DNA from: Leptolyngbyaceae cyanobacterium
GTDB taxonomy: Bacteria > Cyanobacteriota > Cyanobacteriia > Cyanobacteriales > Aerosakkonemataceae
Reading direction: 5' to 3'
DNA length: 64,000 nucleotides
Assembly: GCA_036703985.1 (NCBI GenBank)
Contig: DATNQN010000011.1
Span: 1-64,000, forward strand
In this document: piece by piece, positions 17,310-26,428 of the stretch
Layout: every line of letters starts with the position of its first letter
Numbering within the stretch: position 1 is the stretch's first letter
Program-made: the position numbers and the translations under genes
The notes under the pieces: generated by a model
What the model was told of the DNA's origin: nothing
Seen by the model: the letters and a program-made list of their open reading frames with translations, nothing else
Databases searched by the model: none

Positions 17310-19112
17310 TTAATTAGGTAAAAATGCTAGCACTCCCACGGGAGAACCCGAACCATTTTTTAAGCGAAGAATTCCTATAACTAATGTAGTTCCCCTAGCT
17401 GGTAACTGGTCTAAATTTGTTAAATTTTCTAACACAATTCGAGGTTTTTCTAACATCAAATTGTTGGTATAAAAACTGTTTTCGATCGCTGCATCAACTC
17501 CATGAGTATCAATTCCTAATCCAGCAATTTCACGTTCTCTAATTAAAAATAAAGTTGCTTCACTGCCGATTCCTGGAAAATGTAAATTACCCGCTTTATC
17601 TGGATTTAAGAAGGCATTTTCATCGGATTTTAGCCATTTTTCTTGCCATCCCGTATAAACAAGTACTACGCTACCTCTAGGAATTTTTCCGTTTTGTTGT
17701 TCCCAATGCCAAATATCATTAATAGTTAAACAATAATCAAAGTTAGCATTGGCTGATTTGCTGATATCAATTACTACCGCAGGTACGACTAAAGATTCGG
17801 CGGGATATCGATCGATCGCAATTCCTGAAGGGTGAAAACTAATAGGTGCGTTGATGTGGGTGGCGCTATGTTCTCCCATAGAAAAACGCCGCAGATAATA
17901 ACCATCTTTTTCTATGGTAGCAACGGTTTCTAATTCTACTGGCGGATCTCCAGGCCAAATTGGGATGTTAGTGTCAATGACATGACTTAAATGAATAACT
18001 CGTGAATAAGTAATGGTTTTTTGGGGTTTTTCAGAACGACATAATCTTTGTAAAGTTGCTTCCATTATGCCATGAGTTTGACCGGAAACAGTAAATACTA
18101 ATGCTTCTCGATAAACTCTTTGGGCGGGATGAAATTGTTGATTTGCTGCACCACTGGAAACGGTAATTGCTGCATGGGCGCACCGTACTGCTAGTTCGAT
18201 CGCCCAAGCTCGTAATTTTTGTTTTTCTGCCAAGTTTAATTCTGCGTTATATTGGGATTCTCTGATAATATTTTTACAACTAATTAGTTCTGATTTTAAA
18301 TTATTCAAAGTATCATCAATAAAAAGTAAAGGCTTAGTTTTACTAGCAGCTTCGAGAATATCTATTCCAGCGAAAGCACAACCCAAAGCTAAAAAAGTAG
18401 TTTGTTTTAAAATACTCTTTTCATCATTTTCATGAATCCAATTCGCTGGTTTAATAAAAACTACTTTTTCTTGAGGTAAAAACCATTGGTGCAGAGTCGC
18501 GGCTACCGTGTTAGTAGATGACATAGCTGCTAACTCCATAGGGGCATCGAAACTGATTTTACCTCCCTGTTCTTGAGAAGTTTTCAGCAAAGGAACTATC
18601 CCAAAAACTGCTTCATCATTGGGCAAAGTTGCAGCAATGATAAACTCTTGAAATATGCCTAAACCTGTTACCCAAGGTACTTTTTTTTCTAATATGAAGC
18701 CGCCGGGAACAGGGAATGCTTTAACAAGTTGTTCTCCCCTACGGCGTAAATGGGAAAAACCGATACCTAATAACAGTTTACCTTTACTCATCAAAGGTAA
18801 ATACTGTTGTTTTAAAGCGGCATTTTCGCTTTGGGAAATCATCGCGGCGGCGCTTTGATGTTGAGTTTGCAAAAATGCTAAAGCACCGGAGTATCTGGCG
18901 ACTAGTTCTTGGTAATCATCAAAGGTTTCTCGATTGGCTGATAAACCGCCATATTCTGAGGGAATTCTTAATCCTAAAACACCTAATTGGGCAAGTCTTT
19001 TGAGTGCTTGTTGCAGTGCGTGGGAGTCGCGATCGATCGCTGCGGCGTTTGGCGCGACTGAGGTTATTAGGTAGGATTTAAGTTTATTTAGTAATGTGGT
19101 GGGATCGTTCAT
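17310..19112 (-). CDS. Acyl-CoA dehydrogenase/cyclase fusion protein
   Basis: A 600-residue fusion. Residues about 1-360 are an acyl-CoA dehydrogenase-like flavoenzyme domain (helical N-domain with RIPSEYGGL, middle beta domain with WVTGLG, C-terminal helical bundle). Residues about 368-598 are a cyclase/kynurenine formamidase-like domain: VIHLSHVIDTNIPIWPGDPP, the metal motif HSATHINAP, then GLGIDTHGVDAA. The family consensus is HxGTHxDxP, so a metal-ligand Asp appears as Asn here. A redox step followed by hydrolysis in one polypeptide is plausible; the substrate is unknown. The gene is single, flanked by AAACCCGG repeats upstream. Confidence 0.8.
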   Translation of the reverse strand: MNDPTTLLNKLKSYLITSVAPNAAAIDRDSHALQQALKRLAQLGVLGLRIPSEYGGLSANRETFDDYQELVARYSGALAFLQTQHQSAAAMISQSENAALKQQYLPLMSKGKLLLGIGFSHLRRRGEQLVKAFPVPGGFILEKKVPWVTGLGIFQEFIIAATLPNDEAVFGIVPLLKTSQEQGGKISFDAPMELAAMSSTNTVAATLHQWFLPQEKVVFIKPANWIHENDEKSILKQTTFLALGCAFAGIDILEAASKTKPLLFIDDTLNNLKSELISCKNIIRESQYNAELNLAEKQKLRAWAIELAVRCAHAAITVSSGAANQQFHPAQRVYREALVFTVSGQTHGIMEATLQRLCRSEKPQKTITYSRVIHLSHVIDTNIPIWPGDPPVELETVATIEKDGYYLRRFSMGEHSATHINAPISFHPSGIAIDRYPAESLVVPAVVIDISKSANANFDYCLTINDIWHWEQQNGKIPRGSVVLVYTGWQEKWLKSDENAFLNPDKAGNLHFPGIGSEATLFLIREREIAGLGIDTHGVDAAIENSFYTNNLMLEKPRIVLENLTNLDQLPARGTTLVIGILRLKNGSGSPVGVLAFLPN

Positions 19113-19140
19113 TATTTTGATGATAAATTTACTCGCCTCA

Positions 19141-19171
19141 GAAACCCGGTTTCTTCAAAAAACCGGGTTTT
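19141..19171. repeat. AAACCCGG palindromic repeat, copy 3
   Basis: GAAACCCGGTTTCTT arm with partner AAAAAACCGGGTTT. Together with the copy at 19574-19604 it brackets a decayed reading frame. Confidence 0.7.
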
Positions 19172-19271
19172 TCTGTACAATATATATTAGTTTAATAAAA
19201 AACCTGGTAATTTTCCGATACTAATTATCTGAGCATAGATTGGGTACTGTCTGGCAAAACCACCCAAATCT

Positions 19272-19553
19272 TTAAAACCAATTTTTACTAATTCTCGATG
19301 CCGTCTGCTGTCGATCGAGAATTAGTAAAATGTCATCAGCATCAAAATCATCGAAGTCATGAGCATTGAGAAAATCGATCGATGTTTCCAATTCTGCTAT
19401 AATTGTCTCTATTTTTTGAATATCTTGAAATTGTTGGGAAACCTCAACTAATTTTAGTTCAATATCTGTGACTTTAAGATCGAGTTTGCGTAGGATATGA
19501 TGTTAGGTTTGCAGAACAGATCTTAATTCAGCAACAAAGCGATCGCAAATCAT
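19272..19553 (-). pseudogene. Decayed small coiled-coil gene
   Basis: On the minus strand, ATG 19553 opens a 94-codon frame interrupted by TAA at codon 17 (19503-19505). After that stop the frame stays open through a Leu/Glu/Gln-rich, coiled-coil-like stretch (KLDLKVTDIELKLVEVSQQF), then an acidic DFDDFDADD motif, to TAA at 19272. Amino-acid composition looks protein-like and HIP1 sites are present. I infer a recently inactivated gene; alternatively a shorter gene starts downstream. No family recognised. Confidence 0.4.
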
Positions 19554-19573
19554 TTTACACTCCTTTAAGCTGA

Positions 19574-19604
19574 GAAACCCGGTTTCTTAGAGAAACCGGG
19601 TTTC
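19574..19604. repeat. AAACCCGG palindromic repeat, copy 4
   Basis: Perfect arms GAAACCCGGTTTCT / AGAAACCGGGTTTC. It lies 26 bases after the stop of the PEP-CTERM gene on the minus strand and may end that transcript. Confidence 0.7.
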
Positions 19605-19630
19605 TGGAACTGAGATTAGTAGTTTAAAAT

Positions 19631-21106
19631 TTAGGAATTACGCTGACGCAGCTTCCCACTCGCCAACGCCAAGCCAATACCTGCTAAACCGAAGAGAGTA
19701 GTAGGTTCGGGAATTGGGCGAGGAATGCGAAAAGCGATCGTTTGACTTCCCAAGAAGCGGTCTTTATCGTAACCAGCTTGAAGTAATTGATCCAAATTTA
19801 ACATCTCGATCTCTGCAACCCAAGTACCCGATTTAATTAAACCAGAACCAGCAGTATCGAAATATTTCAAAGCTTGTTCGTTAGATAACGCACCAAATAA
19901 AGAGTTTTGGAAATTGTTAGCCATTTGATTGTAGGGCGCACGAATCTCATCATACCTACTTTGAGCGTCCTGTTTAAATTGTTGGTAAGCAGTTTCGATT
20001 TCGCTTACTCTCGTTTGAGCGTCTTGTTTAAATTGCTGATAAATAGCTTCGATTTCGCTTGCCCTTGTTTGGGCTTGTTGTTGAAAATGCTGATATGCAG
20101 TTTGAGTATCGTTATAAATCTGCGTAGCCTGAGCGATCTTTTGATTGTAATCGTTCGTGATTTGGTTGCGCGTATTTTGATCTCCACTATTGTAAGCTTG
20201 TCTTACTGCTGCGGGTTGCTTGCTCAGATAGGTATTCAAAGTCCAACCTTTTTGAGCATAAGCATCTGTATAAGCTTGCTTCACTTCTGGTGGTTGATTG
20301 TTCAGATAAGTAGTAAAACTCCAATCTTTTCGTTGATAAGCTTGCTTCACTTCTGGCGGTTGGTTATTTAAATAGGTACTCAAACTCCAACTTTTTTGAA
20401 TCGAAGCTGTTTGATGAGTTTGCTTCACTGCTAGCGGTTGGTTATTTAAATAGGTACTCAAACTCCAACCTTTTTGAGCATAAGCTTGGTCATAAGCCTG
20501 TTTTACCTCTGGGCCTTTTTGATTCAAGTATTCATTTATGCTTATCACCTTGGAACTTTGACCGTGTTTAAGCACGCCAGCAACAGAATCATAGCCATTG
20601 TGAGATTTAGCTAAGCTATTGGCAGTTACGTTTTCGTAAAGACCAAACTGGGAGACGCCTGCACTGTTAGCACCGAAATGAATACCCATCAGGCTGCCAT
20701 TATTATTCGCGATGCTTTGTCCTTTCGTACTAATCAGTAGATCTGTCCAACCAACGTTATATTTTATCCGACCTCGATCGTCTACCGTGTCCTGACCCGC
20801 ATCTTTTTGCATATCATAAGCGTCGATCGCGAAGTACGTATATCGTTCGTTTTGCATGACGCCGATACCGTACAGTTCGTAATGTAAACCACCACTGTTA
20901 TCACCAACGGCGTCATCAACATATTGCCACTGACCGGAAGGATTATTTCCCACCACTAAGGTAGCCATATCGTTGTTGCACTCGAAACCCACCGAGAGGA
21001 TTGCGCCGCTACCGAGACTGAAAGCATTTGCTTGTCCGGTGGAAGCCATTAGTCCGATCGCCGTAGCAGTTGCACTGATTAACGCCTGGAACTTAGAAGT
21101 TGTCAT
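19631..21106 (-). CDS. PEP-CTERM exosortase-dependent surface protein
   Basis: A 491-residue secreted protein. Residues 1-29 form a signal peptide ending GQANAF. A beta-rich N-terminal domain follows (about 30-180, with VDDAVGDNSGGLHYELYG), possibly of the XDD exosortase-dependent type. Residues about 195-310 are four to five imperfect units built on the pattern W(S/T)xxTYLNxQPxxVKQAY. A coiled region has units of QQFKQDAQTRxSEIE. The C-terminus is the sorting signal PEPTTLFGLAGIGLALASGK ending in basic residues. It is expected to be exported and processed by a cyanobacterial exosortase (CrtA-type). Role at the cell surface or in the sheath is inferred. Confidence 0.88.
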   Translation of the reverse strand: MTTSKFQALISATATAIGLMASTGQANAFSLGSGAILSVGFECNNDMATLVVGNNPSGQWQYVDDAVGDNSGGLHYELYGIGVMQNERYTYFAIDAYDMQKDAGQDTVDDRGRIKYNVGWTDLLISTKGQSIANNNGSLMGIHFGANSAGVSQFGLYENVTANSLAKSHNGYDSVAGVLKHGQSSKVISINEYLNQKGPEVKQAYDQAYAQKGWSLSTYLNNQPLAVKQTHQTASIQKSWSLSTYLNNQPPEVKQAYQRKDWSFTTYLNNQPPEVKQAYTDAYAQKGWTLNTYLSKQPAAVRQAYNSGDQNTRNQITNDYNQKIAQATQIYNDTQTAYQHFQQQAQTRASEIEAIYQQFKQDAQTRVSEIETAYQQFKQDAQSRYDEIRAPYNQMANNFQNSLFGALSNEQALKYFDTAGSGLIKSGTWVAEIEMLNLDQLLQAGYDKDRFLGSQTIAFRIPRPIPEPTTLFGLAGIGLALASGKLRQRNS

Positions 21107-21718
21107 AACTTATTTACAGAAGTTTCTTTTCTTGTTTCTGTTCCCAAATTAGCCAATTAACTGTAAAGAAAAAAGATCTCTAAAGGTCTAAATTTTTAAA
21201 ATATTGGTGAAATTTAGAGCCTTATTTGGTTTAATAATCTATGTAATACTTAGAGCCTGTCAAGAAAATATATAGAATAACAATTTACGCATAAACACAG
21301 GTTTTTAACTCCTTTATTTCCTTAATATATTTTACTAATAAATAAAAACTAAATCTTTACTAGATTCCCCTTTACAACTAAAACAGAATTCAGTAATATC
21401 TTGTATCCTAAGCTTAAGTATAAGCTAAATTAATCAGGAATTTAAGAGAAACTACTTAATAACCCAAGTTCCTAGTTATTAAATGCTGGTGGCGGTTGGT
21501 CATAGGTAATGAGTAATGGGTAATCGGTACTGCTTATTACGGAACCTGAAAAATAAACGGCTGCGATGATAACACCGAATTTTCTCTTTATCGAGAGAAG
21601 CATTGGCGACTGTTTTTGTCAGCGATTCCCCAAAATTATATTGTGTCATAATGAGGTTGATAGTTTAAGAAAGATTAGATTTAGTAGAATCAAATAATGG
21701 GTACTAGCAAGTCGCTTT
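21107..21718. other. Gene-free A+T-rich stretch
   Basis: No credible gene. Around 21497-21530 there is a short reiteration of GGTAATGAGTAATGGGTAAT. The part next to 21106 probably holds the PEP-CTERM gene promoter. Nothing else is recognised. Confidence 0.4.
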
Positions 21719-23626
21719 TTAAATCGAATTAATTTGTACATCAAATTTTTTGGTAATAGTCTCTATTAGCTTTGCTTCTTCTGGCGTAACTACCCCATCT
21801 AATTGAGCAATTTTTTGACATTGAGCTAAAAGCGGTACGGCAAAATCACTGTTGATTTGTTCGAGTAAGCTTTCCAAAGGAGGTGGTGATTCGATATTAG
21901 CTGCGATCGCATCCATTGAAGCAGGACTTAAATTCAAGATTTGTAACTCTGGCAAGATCTGTTCCCAAGTTCGATCTGGATCTCCAGCTAAAACAACATG
22001 AACCAAAATTCGATCCATAATTACTTGTTGATCGATCGCACTTTCTAAATACTTCTGGCTTTCTATTTGCGCCGTTTCTAAAGTAGCTTCCATAATTACA
22101 GGGCTGGTGTTTTTTGCTTCATAAAAACGACAAGCACCATACCCCAGCGCATAAATCATTCCGGCATTGCTGCTAGCTCCAATTAATGCTCCTGCAACTG
22201 GAATATTACTTAGTAAACCTACTCCTGCTTCAATTGCTAAATGCCCGCCAAAAGATAAACTAAAAATTGCCAAAGCTTCCCCTTTACGCTCTGGCGATTT
22301 CAAGTCATGGCCATAAGCGGCAGCAATTTGATAAACTAGTTCGGCTGATAATGCAGTAGTCGCTGCAAAATCAGCCCCAGACATAATTATTGCTGTTCCA
22401 GGAACTAAGCTACTAGCTAATCCCGTGCCTGCTGCAAACACAGCTTTTTTTAACATCAGACGGTGAGCTATTTCACTTGGCTTTTCGTTAGGATACTGCT
22501 GCTGTAATTCTCTAACTTCAGTTTCAGCTTTTACTATATCTATTGTGTCTAAAAACGTAACTAACCATTCAATTTTTAAAGTCTTTGACAAATTTTTTAG
22601 CAGGGGGCTATCATTCATTATTTCAAGTACGTAGCCTGCTCCTTTGGTTGCTTGACTAGTCGCCTCAGCAATAACGCCACCCACTCCAGTTGCTGTTTCC
22701 ATCACTACTTTACCAGCACCGGATGCCGTACCCGCGATCGCACTGCCTACTTCTGGGACTTTTTCGATCGCCGTTTTACCAGCTTGAATAGTTACGCCAG
22801 CAATTGCCCCACCTACTCCAGTTGCTGTTCCCACCACAACTTTACCAGCACCGGATGCCGTATCTGCGATCGCACCACCTGCTTTTTTGACTTTCTTTGT
22901 AATCGATCCCCAAAGAGAAAATCGGTTAGATTCCTCTTGAACAGATAATTGATAATCGGTTTCTGCCTTAACAATCGAATTGGAGTTTTCTGCCGCAACT
23001 TTTACTACTTCAGGCATTAATATAGATAAATATTCCTCTTTTTCTAACTCAAACTCTTCTAGCCAATCTGGAAAATCATCACCTGTTTTTTGTCCGAATA
23101 TCTTAACTTTTTTAATAGATTGAATATTTAAATTAATTAATCCATCGCGAATAAGTGAAACTACACTCTCCTGTTGTGGAATTGCGACTGATTCCAGTTT
23201 TACCTGTAAACAATCATTTTTCAGATTAGCTTTAACAGTAATATTTTGGGAATTTAACCACTGATTAATTAAAGTTGCGATCGCATTTACATCACCATCT
23301 TTAGCCAATTCCTCCCAATTCGGCAATTTCTGCGTTTCTACCTCAAATTCTTCATTCCAAGCGGGAAATTCTTCCCCTGTCTGTTTCCCATAAACCTTAA
23401 CCCGCTTAATCGACTCAACACCCAAAATCGGTATCGACTTCCGCAGCAGGGAAACCAAAGTTTCTTGGGGTGGAACTTGCACCGCTTCCAGCATGATTTG
23501 CAGACAATCATTTTTGATGGAAGCTTTGGCGGTGATGCCTTTCGGTTGCAACTTGCGGTTGATGAGAGATGCGATCGCATTTGCATCTCCCTGTTTAGCA
23601 AGTTCCAGAAGATTCGGTTGTGACAT
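21719..23626 (-). CDS. EcsC/TerB-like protein with duplicated N-domain
   Basis: A 635-residue multi-domain protein. Two copies of a roughly 95-residue domain occur at about 1-98 and 105-200; each starts (L/W)xELAK(Q/D)GDxNAIA and ends GxxFPxWxEEFE. A third copy heads the membrane protease at 34521-35681. Next is a Gly-rich stretch with four units like SGAGKVVxxTATGVGG. Residues about 340-520 resemble EcsC (LVPGTAIIMSGADFAATTAL, AAYGHDLKSPERKG). The C-terminus (about 570-633) resembles TerB/DUF533 (CQKIAQLDGVVTPEEAKLIE). It may bind membranes through the Gly-rich helices. Function unknown; no operon partner. Confidence 0.75.
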   Translation of the reverse strand: MSQPNLLELAKQGDANAIASLINRKLQPKGITAKASIKNDCLQIMLEAVQVPPQETLVSLLRKSIPILGVESIKRVKVYGKQTGEEFPAWNEEFEVETQKLPNWEELAKDGDVNAIATLINQWLNSQNITVKANLKNDCLQVKLESVAIPQQESVVSLIRDGLINLNIQSIKKVKIFGQKTGDDFPDWLEEFELEKEEYLSILMPEVVKVAAENSNSIVKAETDYQLSVQEESNRFSLWGSITKKVKKAGGAIADTASGAGKVVVGTATGVGGAIAGVTIQAGKTAIEKVPEVGSAIAGTASGAGKVVMETATGVGGVIAEATSQATKGAGYVLEIMNDSPLLKNLSKTLKIEWLVTFLDTIDIVKAETEVRELQQQYPNEKPSEIAHRLMLKKAVFAAGTGLASSLVPGTAIIMSGADFAATTALSAELVYQIAAAYGHDLKSPERKGEALAIFSLSFGGHLAIEAGVGLLSNIPVAGALIGASSNAGMIYALGYGACRFYEAKNTSPVIMEATLETAQIESQKYLESAIDQQVIMDRILVHVVLAGDPDRTWEQILPELQILNLSPASMDAIAANIESPPPLESLLEQINSDFAVPLLAQCQKIAQLDGVVTPEEAKLIETITKKFDVQINSI

Positions 23627-23705
23627 AGCAAAAGTGAGGAGCTAAACCAGAAATTTTCATTTCATTATACTCCTTTCGGTAGAGGTAATTATTTAGTTAT
23701 TTTAA

Positions 23706-23745
23706 TTCCCCCCTTTTTAAGGGGGGTTAGGGGGGATCGAATTGA
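23706..23745. repeat. CCCCCC/GGGGGG palindromic repeat
   Basis: CCCCCCTTTTTAAGGGGGG with flanking TTAGGGGGG. It is of the same general family as 15184-15273, 56934-56985 and 61849-61916. It lies between two minus-strand genes. Confidence 0.65.
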
Positions 23746-23757
23746 TTGATATCAAAT

Positions 23758-24453
23758 CTACAAATCAGGTTCTATTCCAGCCGCTCTCAATTGTTCCGCC
23801 AATCTTTGAGCGCGAAGTTCCGCTTCTCGTCGTCGTTCTTCCTCTACAGTTAGTCGTTCTTCAGGTGTCAACAATCTTTGTCCTTGCTCATCATACCAAT
23901 ATAACCACTCGCGTGTAATTCCCTGAAAAGTTCCTCGTTCTTTGCCAATTCCTAAGCCAATTTCCGGAAACCAAACTGGATTTCCTGGTTGCAAAACATA
24001 TTGATTATTTACCAAACGATAAACTTCTAAAGGCTCTTTTTTGCGCCTTAATGGATTGTAAATCACATAGTACAAAACACCCATTTCGGCATAAGTTCGC
24101 ATCTTCTTGGTATATTCTCCCCCTGGTTTTTGCGACACTACTTCTATAACTAAAATCGGAGGAATATCATCTTCTTCCCAAAATACATAGCTCAAGCGCA
24201 ATCGCTCATCAAAAAAGCGCTCTACTCCTAAACTCAGAAATCCGTCTGGTACGATCGGAGGTTGTTCGGGATGATAATAAATCCCCATATCAATGCCAAA
24301 AAACCAATCCCAACGGTTTACCCAAGCTAAAGCAATGATGGTTTTCAGCAAATGGGGAATCAAATCTTGTAGTTCGTTATCCACGGGAGTATCATCAGAA
24401 TCGGGGAGTTCTTCTGAAGCAGGTAAATAACCTAATCGGTTGTAATTTAACAT
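23758..24453 (-). CDS. Uma2 family (DUF820) endonuclease-like protein
   Basis: A 231-residue protein of the cyanobacteria-expanded Uma2/DUF820 family, which has a PD-(D/E)XK nuclease-like fold. Seen: PIVPDGFLSLGV (acidic residue of the active site), then ILVIEVVSQKPGGEYTKKMR (ExxS...K pattern), and YAEMGVLYYVIYNP. The C-terminal 40 residues are a charged coiled coil ending LRAAGIEPDL, nearly the same as in the second Uma2 gene at 39555. The biological role of these proteins is not established; many copies per genome suggest mobility. Repeats flank the gene on both sides. Confidence 0.85.
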   Translation of the reverse strand: MLNYNRLGYLPASEELPDSDDTPVDNELQDLIPHLLKTIIALAWVNRWDWFFGIDMGIYYHPEQPPIVPDGFLSLGVERFFDERLRLSYVFWEEDDIPPILVIEVVSQKPGGEYTKKMRTYAEMGVLYYVIYNPLRRKKEPLEVYRLVNNQYVLQPGNPVWFPEIGLGIGKERGTFQGITREWLYWYDEQGQRLLTPEERLTVEEERRREAELRAQRLAEQLRAAGIEPDL

Positions 24454-24528
24454 ACCTGATTTACCTTGGTTAGTTGCTAGTTAGTAGGAAATAGGAAAGT
24501 AGGTTGAATTAAAGGAATCTAATATTTT

Positions 24529-24563
24529 GTTGGGTTTCGCTATCGCTCAACCCAACCTACGAT
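24529..24563. repeat. GTTGGGTT palindromic repeat
   Basis: GTTGGGTTTCGCTATCGCTC followed by the complementary arm CAACCCAACC. Same family as 1461-1540 and 34475-34508. Confidence 0.65.
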
Positions 24564-24613
24564 GTAGCTAATCACTACTAACCTAACTATCTTAACAAGA
24601 TATGGTTAGCGAA

Positions 24614-26428
24614 CTACCTTTGTATCCTTTTTGTTGTAGTGGGATTAGTACTTTCAACTGCCTTGTCTATCTGAGTTACTGTAAGAGATTGCACCATAAA
24701 AGTTTTGAAAGGTTCTTGCCTAATTGATTCGACATAACCTTCACTCAGATAAGATTGATAACCTAACTGATTAGCTAAATGGGTTTGAAAGAAAGCCGTA
24801 CTCAAAGCATTTAAAGAAGGACGAGCCAAAGCCGGATCTGGGCCGATAAAATCAGCAGGGATCGGCATCACGTTAGGACGTTCTGGATTAGCAGCAGTGA
24901 AAGAAAAATGAGTTGCTTTTTCGATGTATACCAGATATTTATTAGGCGTCGTCAGCCAAGTAAAAGGACGAATTTGTTCTGGTACTGCTGGTGTAAAAAT
25001 ATCATTGCCACTGGCAATAAACATGACGGGAATTTTAATTCCACTCAATCCATTTTCGCCAAAGATAGTACTAGTTAAAGGGTTAATTGCTAGTAACGCT
25101 TTGATCCGATCGTCCTGAAATTTATAATCAGAAGCGGTTACCCTACCAGCATCACACTGAACGAACAAAGACAGATTCAAAAATTGATTATCGTTACAAT
25201 CTTTTTTGACTTGCTCGAAGTTGATTTTTGCTCCTGCTAATGTTAATCCTGTATAGCCACCGATCGAATGACCGATTACTCCTACTTGTTCTGTATTTAA
25301 TCTTCCTTTCCAAGCAGGTTCGGTTTTTTCCAACCTGGCTAATTCATCTAATACGAACTTGCTTTCAAGAGGTCGATTAATTAATTCGATCGGTTGAGGA
25401 GAATCGGATAATCCACTAAAGAATTGTTGAAATAATTTGCTGTTATCTCCTGGATGTTCTAATACGGCAACTGCAAAACCGTAGGATGCTAAATGAGCCC
25501 CTAAATAAGCAAAGTTAGCTCGATCGCCAGCCGCACCGTGAGATATTAAAATTAATGGAGGCGGTTGCTGAGTGCTTTCCCCATCGTTCAGTTGGGGTAA
25601 ATACACATCCACCATTAAAGAACGATTTCGGGCAGTATCGTTGAGAGTGATAGTTTGCTTATCCCAACGAAAAGACCCAGGTTGGCGTAAGTCTCCCTGT
25701 TGAGAAAAATTTACTTTTGTAGCACTATTATTCTCCGTGACGGCTTGCTGTTCGATTACCTTAGTAATTACATCCCTTTCCTTAGATAATTTACTAAATC
25801 GATCGACCATTTGGAGAGCCAAATTTAAGTTAACTCGGATCGTGCGGTTCGGAAATTTAGATAGTAAATTTAGGAGGGTTAAACCTTGGGGATCGCTAGC
25901 CGCTGAAACTAACGCCCCACGCAAAGCCTCTGCGCCATTTTCTCCGGTTTCTGTCTGAAGCAATCTTCCTAATCTCTCTAGGACGACTCCTCCCATATCT
26001 GACTTAGAAAATTGAGAGACGAGAGTCGGATTAGCTTCAAAACGTTCTTGTAAAACTTCTCGCAGTTGCGCTAGATTTTTGGGATTAATACTACCTGCAT
26101 AAGTAGCAAGCTCTTCTGAAATTTTGCCTTCTTTGGCAAATAATTCCAAATCCTGCACTGTCAGGGAAAACTCCAAAGGGCCATAAAAAACAGCGATCTG
26201 TTCGGCACTAAAGGCAGGAATTGCGGTTATGAGATGGGGAAATAACCAAAATCCGGAACAGCCGATCAGTATTCCCAGCCATTTGGTTTTTTTGCCGATT
26301 TTGGCGAAGAAATGACGCCCTTTATTCTGTTTATTATTACTGGTTTTAGAGGTAATACTTAATGAAACGTGGTTTCCATTTTGACACGCTGTAGGGGGTT
26401 TCTGTAATTTTGAATAGTAGGTATTCAT
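24614..26428 (-). CDS. Alpha/beta hydrolase with DUF1400 N-domain
   Basis: A 604-residue hydrolase. An N-terminal membrane anchor or signal segment (about 48-68, WLGILIGCSGFWLFPHLITA) is followed by a DUF1400 domain (about 75-230; EQIAVFYGPLEFSLTVQDLE), seen mainly in cyanobacteria. The alpha/beta-hydrolase fold covers about 260-560: LISHGAAGDRANF (oxyanion side) and nucleophile elbow GHSIGGYTG. The likely catalytic His is in EKATHFSFTAA. It resembles dienelactone hydrolase/PAF-acetylhydrolase-like lipases. Probably periplasmic or thylakoid-lumen facing. Substrate unknown; single gene. Confidence 0.85.
   Translation of the reverse strand: MNTYYSKLQKPPTACQNGNHVSLSITSKTSNNKQNKGRHFFAKIGKKTKWLGILIGCSGFWLFPHLITAIPAFSAEQIAVFYGPLEFSLTVQDLELFAKEGKISEELATYAGSINPKNLAQLREVLQERFEANPTLVSQFSKSDMGGVVLERLGRLLQTETGENGAEALRGALVSAASDPQGLTLLNLLSKFPNRTIRVNLNLALQMVDRFSKLSKERDVITKVIEQQAVTENNSATKVNFSQQGDLRQPGSFRWDKQTITLNDTARNRSLMVDVYLPQLNDGESTQQPPPLILISHGAAGDRANFAYLGAHLASYGFAVAVLEHPGDNSKLFQQFFSGLSDSPQPIELINRPLESKFVLDELARLEKTEPAWKGRLNTEQVGVIGHSIGGYTGLTLAGAKINFEQVKKDCNDNQFLNLSLFVQCDAGRVTASDYKFQDDRIKALLAINPLTSTIFGENGLSGIKIPVMFIASGNDIFTPAVPEQIRPFTWLTTPNKYLVYIEKATHFSFTAANPERPNVMPIPADFIGPDPALARPSLNALSTAFFQTHLANQLGYQSYLSEGYVESIRQEPFKTFMVQSLTVTQIDKAVESTNPTTTKRIQR

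Noticed and set aside
19907-20371. A 154-codon plus-strand frame
   Set aside because: Antisense shadow of the internally repeated PEP-CTERM gene; its own repetition mirrors that gene.
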